From: Pseudomonas sp. WJP1
Lineage (GTDB): Bacteria; Pseudomonadota; Gammaproteobacteria; Pseudomonadales; Pseudomonadaceae
Direction: 5' to 3'
DNA length: 64,000 bases
Assembly: GCF_028471945.1 (NCBI RefSeq)
Contig: NZ_CP110128.1
Location: forward strand, 3,460,501 to 3,524,500
Program-made: the position numbers and the translations under genes
Part shown: piece after piece, positions 1-8,941 of the stretch
Layout of the letters: every line of letters starts with the position of its first letter
Position numbering within the stretch: position 1 is the first letter of the stretch
The notes under the pieces: model-generated
Databases searched by the model: none
What the model saw: only the letters and a program-made list of their open reading frames with translations
What the model was told of the DNA's origin: nothing

Positions 1-330
1 CAGGGGAAGGCGGACAGGCCTGCAATCAGGTCGGCTTTAAGGCCGCCTCGCTTTCGCGTTTGATCTTGATCTGGCTGTTGATTTTCTTGCCCCATCGAGA
101 GGCTTCGTTCCGGTTCTGCGCAGTGGGTAAACCGGCATGGATGCCGGTTTAGCCGCGCTGGGCCATGGAGCAGGACCGGAGCGAGGGCATGCCGAGCCTT
201 AGCGAGGCACCGAACGCCAGGGGCAAGAGCCCTTGGTTACTTAGGGCCGGGCGGCGTTCCGTTTTTCCAAGTGACTCGCCGTAAGGGCGAAACCCTAGGT
301 GGCCGTTACCGCAGCAATGGATATACACCC
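1..330 (+). repeat. Pseudomonas intergenic repeat, copy 1
   Basis: A non-coding element whose blocks recur in inverted order at 50340-50730. The shared blocks are CAGGTCGGCTTTAAGG near the left end, GAGGGCATGCCGAGCC around 182-197, and GTCGCCGTAAGGGCGAAACC-like and GGCCGTTACCGCAGCAATGG sequence around 276-320. The left end is cut by the window edge. Several short open frames cross it, but the conserved blocks are shared between copies regardless of frame, so I read it as a dispersed repeat and not a gene. Confidence 0.7.
128..151. repeat. Near-perfect palindrome inside repeat copy 1
   Basis: Arms TAAACCGGCAT and ATGCCGGTTTA surround a two-base centre. In RNA this would form an 11-bp stem. 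It lies downstream of the minus-strand methyltransferase gene, so it could stabilise or end that transcript, but there is no U run that would make it a classical terminator. Confidence 0.5.
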
Positions 331-358
331 AAACATGCACCTGCATGGAAAAAATGCT

Positions 359-1039
359 CTATATCGAACCATCCCGCCGCTCCGCCACCAACAGCAACGA
401 TTGCGGCACAGGGCTTTGCGGGTGCTGCGGCTCCTGCAGGCCAACCAGCCGAAAACCGGCCATGTCCAGCGCATTGAACCAACTGGCCAGGGTGCGCAGG
501 TACCACGGCATCGGTTGCCACTGCCCCTCGAACCCGGCGAAAGTCTCTTCCCGCCAGCCATCCTGGTAGTCACCCGCGGCCACGGTCCACGGATGCAGGG
601 TCTGGATCACCAGCGCGCCGCCGGGGGCGAGCAGGGCGTTCATGGCCGCGAGCAACGGGATGATGTCCTGGTGCAGCAAGGCGAAGTTGGCGCAGATCAG
701 GTTGTAGTCATTGCCGATCTGCACTTTGGCCTCTGCCAGCGCTTCATAGCTGGCCAGGTACACCGATGAGGCGCCCGCCGCCCGCGCCGCCTCGACCAGC
801 GTCGCGTCGCCATCCACGCCTGTGGCCTCGATGCCACGATCCGCCAGTGCCCGCAACAGCCAGCCCTCGCCACAGCCGAGGTCGAGCACGCGTTCGGGCT
901 GGCGGCCCAGTATCGCCAGCAGGATGGCCTGGTCGGTGACCTTGAGACGGCTTTCAATGGCGCCGGTGCGCACGGCTTCGATCCAGGCGTGGGCGTTGTG
1001 GTGCCAGCTTTGCAGGAGGGTCGATTCGTCGGCAGGCAT
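359..1039 (-). CDS. Class I SAM-dependent methyltransferase
   Basis: About 226 residues. The Rossmann-type SAM site is visible as motif I VLDLGCGEGWLL, followed by an acidic end-of-strand motif (GVDGDATLVEAAR) and a later NFALLHQ segment, typical of Methyltransf_11/12 proteins. The acceptor substrate cannot be told from sequence. I chose the ATG at 1037-1039 (protein begins MPADESTLLQSW) because the alignable part starts there; the frame stays open to 1186, with a low-quality N-terminal extension. It stands alone, facing a repeat region on its 3' side and divergent from a very small gene on its 5' side. Fold assignment is firm; the exact start is less so. Confidence 0.8.
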   Translation of the reverse strand: MPADESTLLQSWHHNAHAWIEAVRTGAIESRLKVTDQAILLAILGRQPERVLDLGCGEGWLLRALADRGIEATGVDGDATLVEAARAAGASSVYLASYEALAEAKVQIGNDYNLICANFALLHQDIIPLLAAMNALLAPGGALVIQTLHPWTVAAGDYQDGWREETFAGFEGQWQPMPWYLRTLASWFNALDMAGFRLVGLQEPQHPQSPVPQSLLLVAERRDGSI

Positions 1040-1224
1040 GGCGATGTCCGAAGTGGTGGGCTGGATAGAAGCATAGGACAGGAGCATGCGAACCATTAGC
1101 CCAGCTGCGCCTGATGGGGACAATGCGCGATGTGTGTTGTCGAATGGAGTGACAAGCAACGGTGCATGAACTAGTGGTTGTCGCACCCGCGTTTTTCAAT
1201 CCTGTCAGATTGAGAGGTGGACTG

Positions 1225-1299
1225 ATGAACAGCATTATCTACATCGTCGGATTGGTGGTGGTTATCGCGGTCGTCCTGTCGTTCCTTGGATTCGCATAG
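1225..1299 (+). CDS. 24-residue single-pass membrane peptide
   Basis: The frame encodes MNSIIYIVGLVVVIAVVLSF followed by LGFA. Nearly the whole peptide is a hydrophobic helix, so it is likely an inner-membrane small protein. A good ribosome site (GAGAGGTGG, 1212-1220) sits four bases before the ATG, which makes translation credible. Small single-helix peptides that begin in a similar way are, as I recall, common in Pseudomonas, but I know of no assigned function. It lies between the methyltransferase and the chemoreceptor and belongs to no evident operon. Confidence 0.6.
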   Translation: MNSIIYIVGLVVVIAVVLSFLGFA

Positions 1300-1352
1300 C
1301 CTCATGCCGGGCACAAGCGACGGTCTGAACCAGCCCGTCGCAGTGCCTGGGG

Positions 1353-2918
1353 TTATCGGTTAAAACGCTCGGCCAGGCTGTGCAAGTACTCAGCCATGAC
1401 TTCAAGGTCCTGGCTGATTGCCGCGCCTTGCTTGGCCTGCCCGGCACTGTGATCGCACAGTTGGGCAATTCGCGTGATCTGTTGATTGATATCCTCAGTC
1501 ACGTGACTTTGCTCTTCTGACGCTGACGCCATCTGCTGACTCATATCGGTGATCCGGCTGACAGCCTGACTGATGCCGACCAGGGCAGCCTGCACCGCCT
1601 CGACACGCTGCATGCTGTCGCGGGAAATCTGCTCACCCCGGGACGCCGTTGCCACTGCGCGATCGGCACCGATGTGCAGGGAGGCGATGATGCCGTGGAT
1701 CTGCTCGGTGGAGGTGCGGGTGCGCTGGGCCAGGGATCGCACCTCGTCGGCCACCACGGCAAAACCGCGTCCTTGTTCACCCGCCCGGGCCGCCTCGATG
1801 GCCGCATTGAGTGCCAGCAGGTTGGTCTGTTCGGCAATGGACGTGATGACATCCACGACGCTCCCGATCGATTGCGTCTCGCTCGCCAGCGCATTGACCG
1901 CCTGGCCGATTTCGTTGACGGCGGCGTTCATGGCCTCCATGGCGCGCAGGCTTTGCCCGGCTAACTCGCTGCCATCCCTCGTCAACTGGTCAGCATCGCA
2001 GGCGGCATGGGCCGTAGTGATGACGTTTTGCGTGACTTGCAGATTGGTTGCCGCCATTTGCGAGATGGCGGCGGCGGACTGATCGGTTTCGCTGCGCTGG
2101 CGGTCAAGCGCCTGCGCTTGCAAGCCGGATAGCTCCGATGACTGCGCCGCCTTGGCCTTCACACTGACCCCGGCATCGACGAGCCGGCTCAAGGCGGTCT
2201 GCAAGCGCGCCTCCTCACTGAGCATGGCCATGTCCAGTTGCCCCTGGGGACCATGGTTGTCACTGTAGGTAAGGGCTACCAACCGATCGGCAAAGGCTTT
2301 CGGATGTTCGGCCAGAGTGCGTTGTATGGCACTGCGTTGTCGGGACACGATCAGGAACCAGGCAATCCCCAGGCTCACCACCAGTACCCCCTGGGCCGCC
2401 GTCTTTGTCAGCCACTGATCAGCCAGCAGTGAAACCGTGGTTGCCATCAGTAATGGCCAGCCCTGTTGCAGCGGCCGGAAAATCCGCGCACTCAGCGCGA
2501 CGATCGGCTTGCCGGCGCGCATCCTTGCATAGAGCACGCTTGCCCTGCGCACCTGGTCGCGAGTGGGCACCGAGCGAACCGACTCGTAACCACTCAGGCG
2601 GCCGTTTTCATACATGGGCGTGACATAGGCACTGACCCAATAATAATCACCATTCTTCGCCCGATTTTTCACAATGCCCATCCAGGGCTTGCCTTGCTTG
2701 ATGGTGTGCCACATGTGCACGAATACCCCAGGCGGCATATCGGGGTGGCGGACCATGTTATGCGTCTGGCCGACCAGTTCGTCGAAGGTAAAACCGCTGA
2801 TGTCGACAAAGGCGTCATTGCAGTAAGTGATTCGACTATCAAGATCGGTGGTGGAGATCAGGCGTTGTTCGGCGGGGAATAATCTTTCGTGGTCGGTTAC
2901 GGGCAGATTCACACGCAT
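1353..2918 (-). CDS. PAS-domain methyl-accepting chemotaxis protein, Aer-like
   Basis: 521 residues. The N-terminal PAS domain (about 10-120) carries the Aer-type signature [14 protein letters not shown] and [21 protein letters not shown]. Such PAS domains often bind FAD or heme and sense redox state or oxygen. A membrane hairpin lies around 150-190 ([26 protein letters not shown]), with no periplasmic domain. The C-terminal half is the signalling coiled coil with the conserved tip [19 protein letters not shown] and [15 protein letters not shown]. Likely role: aerotaxis or energy taxis through CheA/CheW. No C-terminal CheR-binding pentapeptide is visible. Confidence 0.9.
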   Translation of the reverse strand: MRVNLPVTDHERLFPAEQRLISTTDLDSRITYCNDAFVDISGFTFDELVGQTHNMVRHPDMPPGVFVHMWHTIKQGKPWMGIVKNRAKNGDYYWVSAYVTPMYENGRLSGYESVRSVPTRDQVRRASVLYARMRAGKPIVALSARIFRPLQQGWPLLMATTVSLLADQWLTKTAAQGVLVVSLGIAWFLIVSRQRSAIQRTLAEHPKAFADRLVALTYSDNHGPQGQLDMAMLSEEARLQTALSRLVDAGVSVKAKAAQSSELSGLQAQALDRQRSETDQSAAAISQMAATNLQVTQNVITTAHAACDADQLTRDGSELAGQSLRAMEAMNAAVNEIGQAVNALASETQSIGSVVDVITSIAEQTNLLALNAAIEAARAGEQGRGFAVVADEVRSLAQRTRTSTEQIHGIIASLHIGADRAVATASRGEQISRDSMQRVEAVQAALVGISQAVSRITDMSQQMASASEEQSHVTEDINQQITRIAQLCDHSAGQAKQGAAISQDLEVMAEYLHSLAERFNR

Positions 2919-3085
2919 AAAATGCGATCCCTGTACGGATTATTATTAGGGTCTTGAACAGGTACATCAGAAAAATACGCGGTTGTGTTCTACACGCATT
3001 CCGTGATCGCCGACCCCGCAGTCGACGACACTTTCTTTTCATTTGATGACAACTGCAGGTGTGCCCCCAGCTTTCCCTACTGTCC

Positions 3086-3985
3086 CTAAGTGAGTTCGGG
3101 GCTCGAGGCGGGATAGAGTTCGTCGAGTACCTGCATCAGCGCCCGCTTGCGCGGGTTTTCCAGGCCGGTCCAGGCCACGCCGATGCCGGCTCCGCTCATG
3201 GCCAGCGCCAACGGGCGGATCACGACGCCGATGGGCAGCGCCGATGCGGCACCGCTTGGCAGGATGCCGACGCCCAGGCCGGCGGCCACCAACGCCAACT
3301 GGGTGGTGAACTCGCCCATCTCCCGGGCAATCGTCAGGGTGATCTTGCGTCGGTGGAAACCCGCCAGCATCTGGTCATACAAACCGGGCGCGAACTTGCG
3401 CGCCAGCACCAGCATCGGACACCCGAGCAGATCCTGAGGTTTTATACGGCGTTGGGCGCACAACGGGTGGTCCTGCGGCAGCGCCACCACCAGCGATTCC
3501 TCGAAGAGCAGGCGTGTGTGCACGCCAGGCAGATTCAAGGGCAGGCGCACCAGGCCGAAATCCAGGGCGTTGTCCAGCAAGGCCCGGGCCTGCGGCAGCG
3601 AAGGCATGTCCTTGAGTTCCAGTTCGATACGCGGGTAGCGCTCCTCCAGCGTACGCACGAGCACCGGCAACAAGTGCGACAGCGTCGAAGACACAAATGC
3701 CAGGCGCAACACCCCGACCTCTCCGGCCGCGGCCTGCTGCAACACCTCACGGGCACGCCCGGCCTGGCGCAGGGTCGCCAGGGCCTCAGGCAGAAACAGC
3801 GCTCCCTCTTCAGTCAATTCGACCCGGTGGCGGTCACGCTCGAACAACTGCGCCCCGACATCTTCTTCCAGGGCACGTATCTGTGCACTCAAGGCCGGCT
3901 GGACAATGTGCAGGCGCGCCGCCGCGCGACCAAAGTGCAGTTCTTCGGCCAAGGCCGTAAAAGCGCGCAGATGCTTGAGTTCCAC
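3086..3985 (-). CDS. LysR-family transcriptional regulator
   Basis: About 300 residues. The N-terminal winged helix-turn-helix reads ELKHLRAFTALAEELHFGRA, then LHIVQPALSAQIRALEEDVG and LFERDRHRVELTEEG, a canonical LysR start. The rest is the periplasmic-binding-like effector domain. I prefer the GTG at 3983-3985, giving VELKHLRAF, because a GGGAG ribosome site sits six bases upstream; an upstream ATG at 4024 would add an atypical tail. It is divergent from the dehydrogenase/transporter operon at 4128-7221 and probably controls it through the shared intergenic region, which holds two GTGATCAC palindromes. Confidence 0.88.
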   Translation of the reverse strand: MELKHLRAFTALAEELHFGRAAARLHIVQPALSAQIRALEEDVGAQLFERDRHRVELTEEGALFLPEALATLRQAGRAREVLQQAAAGEVGVLRLAFVSSTLSHLLPVLVRTLEERYPRIELELKDMPSLPQARALLDNALDFGLVRLPLNLPGVHTRLLFEESLVVALPQDHPLCAQRRIKPQDLLGCPMLVLARKFAPGLYDQMLAGFHRRKITLTIAREMGEFTTQLALVAAGLGVGILPSGAASALPIGVVIRPLALAMSGAGIGVAWTGLENPRKRALMQVLDELYPASSPELT

Positions 3986-4016
3986 TTGAGGCTCCCGATG
4001 GGCTACAGCGTGCTTG

Positions 4017-4037
4017 GTGATCACGAACGGTGATCAC
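4017..4037. promoter_or_regulatory. Paired GTGATCAC operator candidate
   Basis: Two identical 8-base palindromes GTGATCAC (4017-4024 and 4030-4037) are spaced 13 bases start to start in the LysR/SDR divergent intergenic region. This spacing is roughly one helical turn plus, as expected for tandem dimer binding. They may be the binding site of the adjacent LysR protein or of another regulator. Confidence 0.4.
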
Positions 4038-4127
4038 GGCATCACCATAAACGATTGGCACGCCCAGGCGGTAGCGGTTGAAAGTGACGTCATGGCCCAT
4101 TCGTAAATCCAGCACAGGGAGACACAC

Positions 4128-4892
4128 ATGATCGATAACTTTCGCCTGAACCGGCGTCGGGCGCTGATCACCGGCTCAGTGCGCGGCATCGGCCTGGCCC
4201 TGGCCCGTGGGCTGGCACAAGCGGGCGCCCGGGTGGTGCTCAATGGCCGCGATGCCGAGCGCGCCCAGAGCGCCTGCGCGCTATTACGCGATGAAGGCCT
4301 GGACGCCGAATACGTGGTGTTCGACGTGACCGACCACCACGCCGTCGCGACCGCCATCGATGGGCTGGAAAACCGCCTCGGTCCGATCGACATTCTGATC
4401 AACAACGCCGGGCTGCAGCATCGCCAGGCACTAGAAGACGTCCGTGCGCAAGACTGGCACCGGCTGATTAGCACCAACCTCGACGGCGTATTCAATGTGT
4501 CCCAGGCGGTGGCCCGGCACATGATCGCTCGCCGGCGCGGCAAGATCATCAACGTAGGTTCAGTGCAAAGCGAACTGGCGCGGCGCTCCATCGCGCCCTA
4601 TGCCGCCAGCAAGGGCGCCGTGCGCATGCTCACCCGTGGCATGTGTGCCGACTGGGCAGGTCTAGGCCTGCAGATCAATGCCCTGGCCCCCGGCTATTTC
4701 CAGACCGAGCTGAACCAGGCGCTGGTCGACGACCCGGCGTTTTGCGAGTGGCTGGTGCAACGCACACCCGCCGGGCGCTGGGGCCATGTCGAGGAACTGT
4801 GCGGCGCGGCAGTTTTCCTTGCCTCGCCAGCGTCCGACTTCGTCAACGGCCAGACCCTCTTCGTCGATGGTGGCTTGACCAGCGTCGTCTAA
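4128..4892 (+). CDS. SDR-family oxidoreductase, gluconate 5-dehydrogenase-like
   Basis: 254 residues. Classical short-chain dehydrogenase with cofactor motif TGSVRGIG near residue 16, NNAG near 90, catalytic Ser in NVGSVQSE and YAASKG (Tyr/Lys pair) near 160. The C-terminal FVNGQTLFVDGG ending is typical of classical SDRs. Closest in style to gluconate 5-dehydrogenase and 3-oxoacyl reductase-like polyol dehydrogenases. It is the first gene of an operon with an AroE-like enzyme and an MHS transporter, so the substrate is probably a cyclic polyol or hydroxy acid. The ATG follows GGGAGACACAC. Confidence 0.85.
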   Translation: MIDNFRLNRRRALITGSVRGIGLALARGLAQAGARVVLNGRDAERAQSACALLRDEGLDAEYVVFDVTDHHAVATAIDGLENRLGPIDILINNAGLQHRQALEDVRAQDWHRLISTNLDGVFNVSQAVARHMIARRRGKIINVGSVQSELARRSIAPYAASKGAVRMLTRGMCADWAGLGLQINALAPGYFQTELNQALVDDPAFCEWLVQRTPAGRWGHVEELCGAAVFLASPASDFVNGQTLFVDGGLTSVV

Positions 4893-4912
4893 CTCATCCG
4901 AAGGACACCCAC

Positions 4913-5728
4913 ATGCCTCAATCCCTGCCAACCCTCTGCGGCTCAATCATGGGTTCGCCGTTTTCGCTCTCGGCAAAGATCCACAACGCTGCCTATGACG
5001 CCCTGGAGCTGGACTACACCTTTGTCTGTTTCGGCGTCGAAGACCCGGTTGCCGCCGTGGCGGCGATTCGCGCCCTCGGCGTGCGCGGCATGAACGTCTC
5101 CATGCCCTATAAAACGGCGGTGATGCCTTATCTGGATACGATCGACGAATCGGCCCGGGTGATCGGCGCGGTCAACACCATCAACAACGTCGACGGGGTT
5201 CTGACCGGCTACAACACCGACCACTTGGGCGCGGTGCGCGCCCTGCAGGAAGTCACCGAACTGCACAACAAGCGTATCGCCGTGATCGGTGCCGGCGGCG
5301 CTGCCCGAGCGGTGGTCTACGGTTGCCTGCAAGCGGCGGGGGAGGTCACGGTGTTCAACCGCAGTCTCGAATGCGGTGCCGCTCTGGCCGAAGATCTGGG
5401 CGCCCGCTGGGGCGGTAGCCTCGAGGCGTTCACGGCCAAGAGCTTCGATATCGTCATCAACGCGACTTCCGTGGGCTTCAAGCAGCCGGACAACAACCCG
5501 CTGGATGGCCGCTTGGCCAGCCACCTGATCGTCATGGATGTGGCGTTCATGCCAGTGCACACCGCTCTGTTGCTGCAAGCCAAGGCCCTGGGTTGCCGCA
5601 CCGTGGCCGGCACGCGCATGTTGGTGCACCAGGCCTGTCGGCAAATCGAGTTGTACACCGGCAAAGAGGCACCCATCGACATCATGGAGCAGGCCATGCT
5701 CCAGGAAATCCGGCGGTTGAAACTGTAA
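4913..5728 (+). CDS. Shikimate/quinate dehydrogenase-like protein (AroE family)
   Basis: 271 residues, normal for the family. Visible motifs are MGSPFSLSAKIHNAAY (substrate pocket), NVSMPYK (with the catalytic Lys), NTINN, YNTDHLGA (catalytic Asp), nucleotide-binding GAGGAARA, and NATSVGF. The start at 4913 follows AAGGACACCCAC. It lies 20 bases after the SDR gene and 56 bases before the transporter gene. Because it sits in a catabolic-looking operon under a LysR gene, it is more likely a quinate/shikimate-utilising paralogue than the biosynthetic AroE. That role is inference; the fold is clear. Confidence 0.87.
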   Translation: MPQSLPTLCGSIMGSPFSLSAKIHNAAYDALELDYTFVCFGVEDPVAAVAAIRALGVRGMNVSMPYKTAVMPYLDTIDESARVIGAVNTINNVDGVLTGYNTDHLGAVRALQEVTELHNKRIAVIGAGGAARAVVYGCLQAAGEVTVFNRSLECGAALAEDLGARWGGSLEAFTAKSFDIVINATSVGFKQPDNNPLDGRLASHLIVMDVAFMPVHTALLLQAKALGCRTVAGTRMLVHQACRQIELYTGKEAPIDIMEQAMLQEIRRLKL

Positions 5729-5784
5729 GCACCCCAACGACCTGTCAATAACAAGATGCCGTAAAGGCACCTGGAGGTACCCAG

Positions 5785-7221
5785 ATGACTCACGATCATT
5801 CTCCATCCGACATCACTTCGACCCCCGACGCCCGCGAGCGCAAGAAAGACTTGCACCGTGCCGCCTGGGCCTGCTCCCTGGGCAGTGCCCTGGAATATTA
5901 CGACTTCGCGCTTTACACGCTGGCCTCGGCGCTGATTTTCGGGCCGCTGTTCTTTCCGGAACAGACCCGCGCCATGAGCCTGATCGCCAGCTTCGGCACC
6001 TACTTCCTGGGCTTTGCGATACGGCCGCTGGGCGGCGTACTGTTCGGCATGATCGGTGACCGCGTGGGGCGCAAGTTCGTGCTGGCGTCGACGGTGCTGC
6101 TGATGGGCATTTCCAGCACCCTGATCGGCGCCTTGCCCACCTTCCATCAGGTCGGCTACCTGGCACCGGTACTGCTGGTGATCCTGCGTCTGCTCCAGGG
6201 GCTGGGCGCCGGTGCCGAACAGGCCGGTGCCGCGGTGATGATGACCGAGTACGCCCCCGAGGGCCGGCGCGGTTTCTATGCCGCCTTGCCGTTCCTCGGC
6301 ATCCAGTTGGGCACCATCCTCGCGGCGCTGGTGTATTTCCTGGTGGTCAGCGGCAATGACAACGTGATCGAGAGCGGGCTGTGGCGTTTGCCGTTCTACA
6401 GCAGCGTGGTGATCGTTGCATTGGGCCTGTACATGCGCCTGTCGCTCAGGGAGTCGCCGACCTTCATCCGCCTCAAGGCGCTCAAGCGCGTATGCGTCAA
6501 CCCGCTGAAAAGTGCGATGACCCATTCCCGGCCAACCTTGCTCGTCGGTATCGGCCTGCGCCTGGGGGAAAACGGGGGGTCATCGATTTACCAGGCCCTG
6601 GCCGTGAGCTACATCGTTGGGGTGGTGGGGCTGCAAGGGCCGGTGGGCGTGCTGACCCTTATCTGCGCGGCAAGTCTCGGCGCGATGACCGTGCCGATTG
6701 CCGGCAAACTCAGCGATCGCTTCGGTCGTGTCGTGGTCTACCGCGCTTTCGCGCTGCTGCAACTGGCACTGGCCTTCCCGGTGTGGTGGGTGCTGAGCCT
6801 GGGCAACGTGGCGGCGAGCATCGTAGCCATCTCCATCGCGCTGGGCATCGGTACCTGGGGCATGTTCGGTACCCAGGCGGCGCTCTTGCCTGAACTGTTC
6901 GGCTCGCGTCACCGCTACATGGGGGTGTCGATCGCCCGGGAAGTGTCGGCCGTGATCGCCGGTGGCATTGCGCCGATGATCGGTGCCAGCATCATCGCGC
7001 TGGTCGTGGCGAGCCACGACGGCGACGCCAGCGCCGGTGTCAAAGCCTGGCTGCCGATTGCCTGCTACCTGACGCTGCTCACGTTGATCACCCTGTACGC
7101 CACGTTCAGGACCCCGGAAACCCTCAACCGTGACCTGGACGAAGCACGTGATGCCTGGGAAATAGCCAACGCCGCAACAGCGAGGCCTATCCAGTCCGGA
7201 ACCAGCGCACGCGCAGTGTGA
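5785..7221 (+). CDS. MFS transporter, metabolite:H+ symporter (MHS) type
   Basis: 478 residues with about 12 hydrophobic segments. The MHS hallmarks are SALEYYDFALYTLASALIFG in the first segment, IRPLGGVLFGMIGDRVGRK in the loop 2-3 motif, and RLLQGLGAGAEQAGAAVMM in helix 4. The family includes ShiA (shikimate), ProP and KgtP. Its position behind a polyol-type SDR and an AroE-like enzyme points to uptake of shikimate, quinate or a related hydroxylated ring acid. Ribosome site GGAGG lies eight bases before the ATG. No terminator is evident in the 250 bases after it. Confidence 0.87.
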   Translation: MTHDHSPSDITSTPDARERKKDLHRAAWACSLGSALEYYDFALYTLASALIFGPLFFPEQTRAMSLIASFGTYFLGFAIRPLGGVLFGMIGDRVGRKFVLASTVLLMGISSTLIGALPTFHQVGYLAPVLLVILRLLQGLGAGAEQAGAAVMMTEYAPEGRRGFYAALPFLGIQLGTILAALVYFLVVSGNDNVIESGLWRLPFYSSVVIVALGLYMRLSLRESPTFIRLKALKRVCVNPLKSAMTHSRPTLLVGIGLRLGENGGSSIYQALAVSYIVGVVGLQGPVGVLTLICAASLGAMTVPIAGKLSDRFGRVVVYRAFALLQLALAFPVWWVLSLGNVAASIVAISIALGIGTWGMFGTQAALLPELFGSRHRYMGVSIAREVSAVIAGGIAPMIGASIIALVVASHDGDASAGVKAWLPIACYLTLLTLITLYATFRTPETLNRDLDEARDAWEIANAATARPIQSGTSARAV

Positions 7222-7440
7222 GATGAACCAGTCAGACCTGTGCCTTCATCAAACGACTCGCTCAACGGTCGATCTTGTCGCGCAGCTTGAAGCGAATGGC
7301 TCTTTGGGCTACGCGACAGTTCCACGCGCTCCCCATTCAAGGGGCGGATTTTGGCGTGATTCAGCGTAACGGCGGGAGAGGGTTGGAGCATTGAAATTGT
7401 CTGAAAATCTGCTGTGCTTAGCGAGCAGCCAGCACAGCAC

Positions 7441-7464
7441 GGAGGTGAATCCACCTCCTGGAGG
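7441..7464 (+). promoter_or_regulatory. Hairpin next to a strong ribosome site
   Basis: GGAGGTG (7441-7447) can pair with CACCTCC (7452-7458) over a four-base loop, directly before the Shine-Dalgarno GGAGG (7460-7464) of the gene starting at 7471. The same CCTCC could compete for the ribosome site by pairing in trans or at a distance. The forming hairpin would leave the ribosome site free. A regulatory role is only a suggestion. Confidence 0.3.
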
Positions 7465-7470
7465 ATCCAA

Positions 7471-8103
7471 ATGCGTGAGATCGGGATCATAAACGGTGAG
7501 AATTACTCAAGCACAATCTATGAAGACGACCACGGCAGGGTCTACTTCACGGCAGATGCAGATATCGACGCAGATGGCGCCAATGGGCAGAACGGGGCTC
7601 CCGCCGCTTACATGGAAGATGATTCGGGCAGCGAGTTTCTGGCCAATGGAGGAATGAAACGTGTAGGCGGCAAGGTGATATGTGCGCATTCCTGGGCCAG
7701 AAGCATTGTCATCCTGGGTGCTGACAATGAACCGCGCGTCTTTCCCGGTGGAATTATCGCCTCGACAACCTGGTACCGCCATCGACATCTCGCACTTAAT
7801 GACCCAGCGGCTTATGTGGACGCAGAAACCGTTGCCTACATCGTTGTACCGCCATTGATTGTCCAGGAAACCAGAGGAATCGTTCGAGGATGCGCCGCCC
7901 GTGTATCCTGGAACGGCAAGTCGGTTGATTGCGTGGTTGCTGACAGAGGCCCCAGTAACCGAATAGGGGAGTTGAGCATCGCTGCTGCCAGGGCGCTAGG
8001 CATTCCGCAAAGCCCGCGCCATGGTGGGTTGGAACGCGCCGAAGTTTTTTATGAGCTGTGGCCCGGTACTCCTGCACCGGGTTACGAACTGCAACGATCT
8101 TGA
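7471..8103 (+). CDS. GH75 chitosanase-like protein
   Basis: 210 residues. The protein contains ADADIDADGANGQNGAP near residue 30, YVDAETVAYIVVPP near 115, and VVADRGPSNRIGELSIAAAR near 155, followed by ALGIPQSPRHGG. This arrangement (DxDxDG, a VPYIVLP-like strand, then VADxGP...GExS with a catalytic-type Asp and Glu) matches what I know of fungal-type chitosanases, glycoside hydrolase family 75. No signal peptide is visible. The ATG has a GGAGG site six bases upstream. It sits at the edge of the eCIS region, separated by AT-rich DNA. It could be a lone acquired enzyme or an eCIS-linked effector; neither is shown. Confidence 0.6.
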   Translation: MREIGIINGENYSSTIYEDDHGRVYFTADADIDADGANGQNGAPAAYMEDDSGSEFLANGGMKRVGGKVICAHSWARSIVILGADNEPRVFPGGIIASTTWYRHRHLALNDPAAYVDAETVAYIVVPPLIVQETRGIVRGCAARVSWNGKSVDCVVADRGPSNRIGELSIAAARALGIPQSPRHGGLERAEVFYELWPGTPAPGYELQRS

Positions 8104-8941
8104 AGAAGCGTATTCGAGCTGCAGGTGATTGAGAATCTGTGTTAGACCGACTCTCAACTTTCGTTTGTCATGCCGTACCCTCATCACGAATGTCCGCTTG
8201 CAAATTACGGCGCGCAAATGACGGTTTCATTTCAACCGGTCCAAGTGTATTGAAGTAACTCATCTCATTGAAATGCATGATTTAATGAAGTATGTATTGT
8301 CGCTTGTCGACATCAATAATAGTGAATGACTATAAGTATTGGTTCGGTAGGTCGCAATCTTTCTATCGATTGGCGACGGGCGGTTGGAAGTTTCTTTGAT
8401 AAAGCTGGATCCCTATCTATTCTCAAAAAACCTACACGACTGAAGTGGGTAGTGGGTAAGTAAAACCCATTAGCCTGATGCTTCGGTCTCTGATGTAACT
8501 ACGATTTAACGTCGAATCGTTAGTGTTTGCATTGTATTTTAATGGTGTCTGGACTTTAACTGTCACAACGGATTTATCGCTGGCGCTTTCGCAGTTTTAG
8601 GGTTCTGGATCTCTGGCTTCTTGCAAAAACAGTAATAGGTTTTATCGCATTGAAGATTGCTAGGGGTGTGCGATGGTGCAACTAATTTGTTCACTGCCCT
8701 GAAAGTCATCGGGAATTCGGTAATTCCTGTGTCGGCTTCTCGAATGCCTCGGGAAAGGATAGAAGATATCGTGTCCAAGATGCTCTGCTGATATCTTCAT
8801 TTCAAAATAGTCACGGACAACGGTACTGATGCACGAACAACCGAATGCAGACTTAGGTTCGCGCAGAGATTCTCAATCATCCTAAAAGGGTGCGTCAGAA
8901 ACGAACGCAGACAACAGGTATCGTATTGAAGGAGCAAGGCC
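8104..8941. other. AT-rich non-coding gap
   Basis: This 838-base stretch is clearly richer in A and T than its surroundings and has many stops in all frames. The longest frame is a 71-codon minus-strand one (8563-8778) with no ribosome site and no recognisable similarity, which I do not accept. It probably holds the promoter of the peptidase gene at 8942, whose ATG follows GAAGGAGCAAGGCC, but I cannot point to a convincing -35/-10 pair. Confidence 0.5.

Noticed and set aside
8563..8778. A 71-codon minus-strand frame in the AT-rich gap
   Set aside because: No ribosome site, no recognisable motif and codon use unlike any neighbour.
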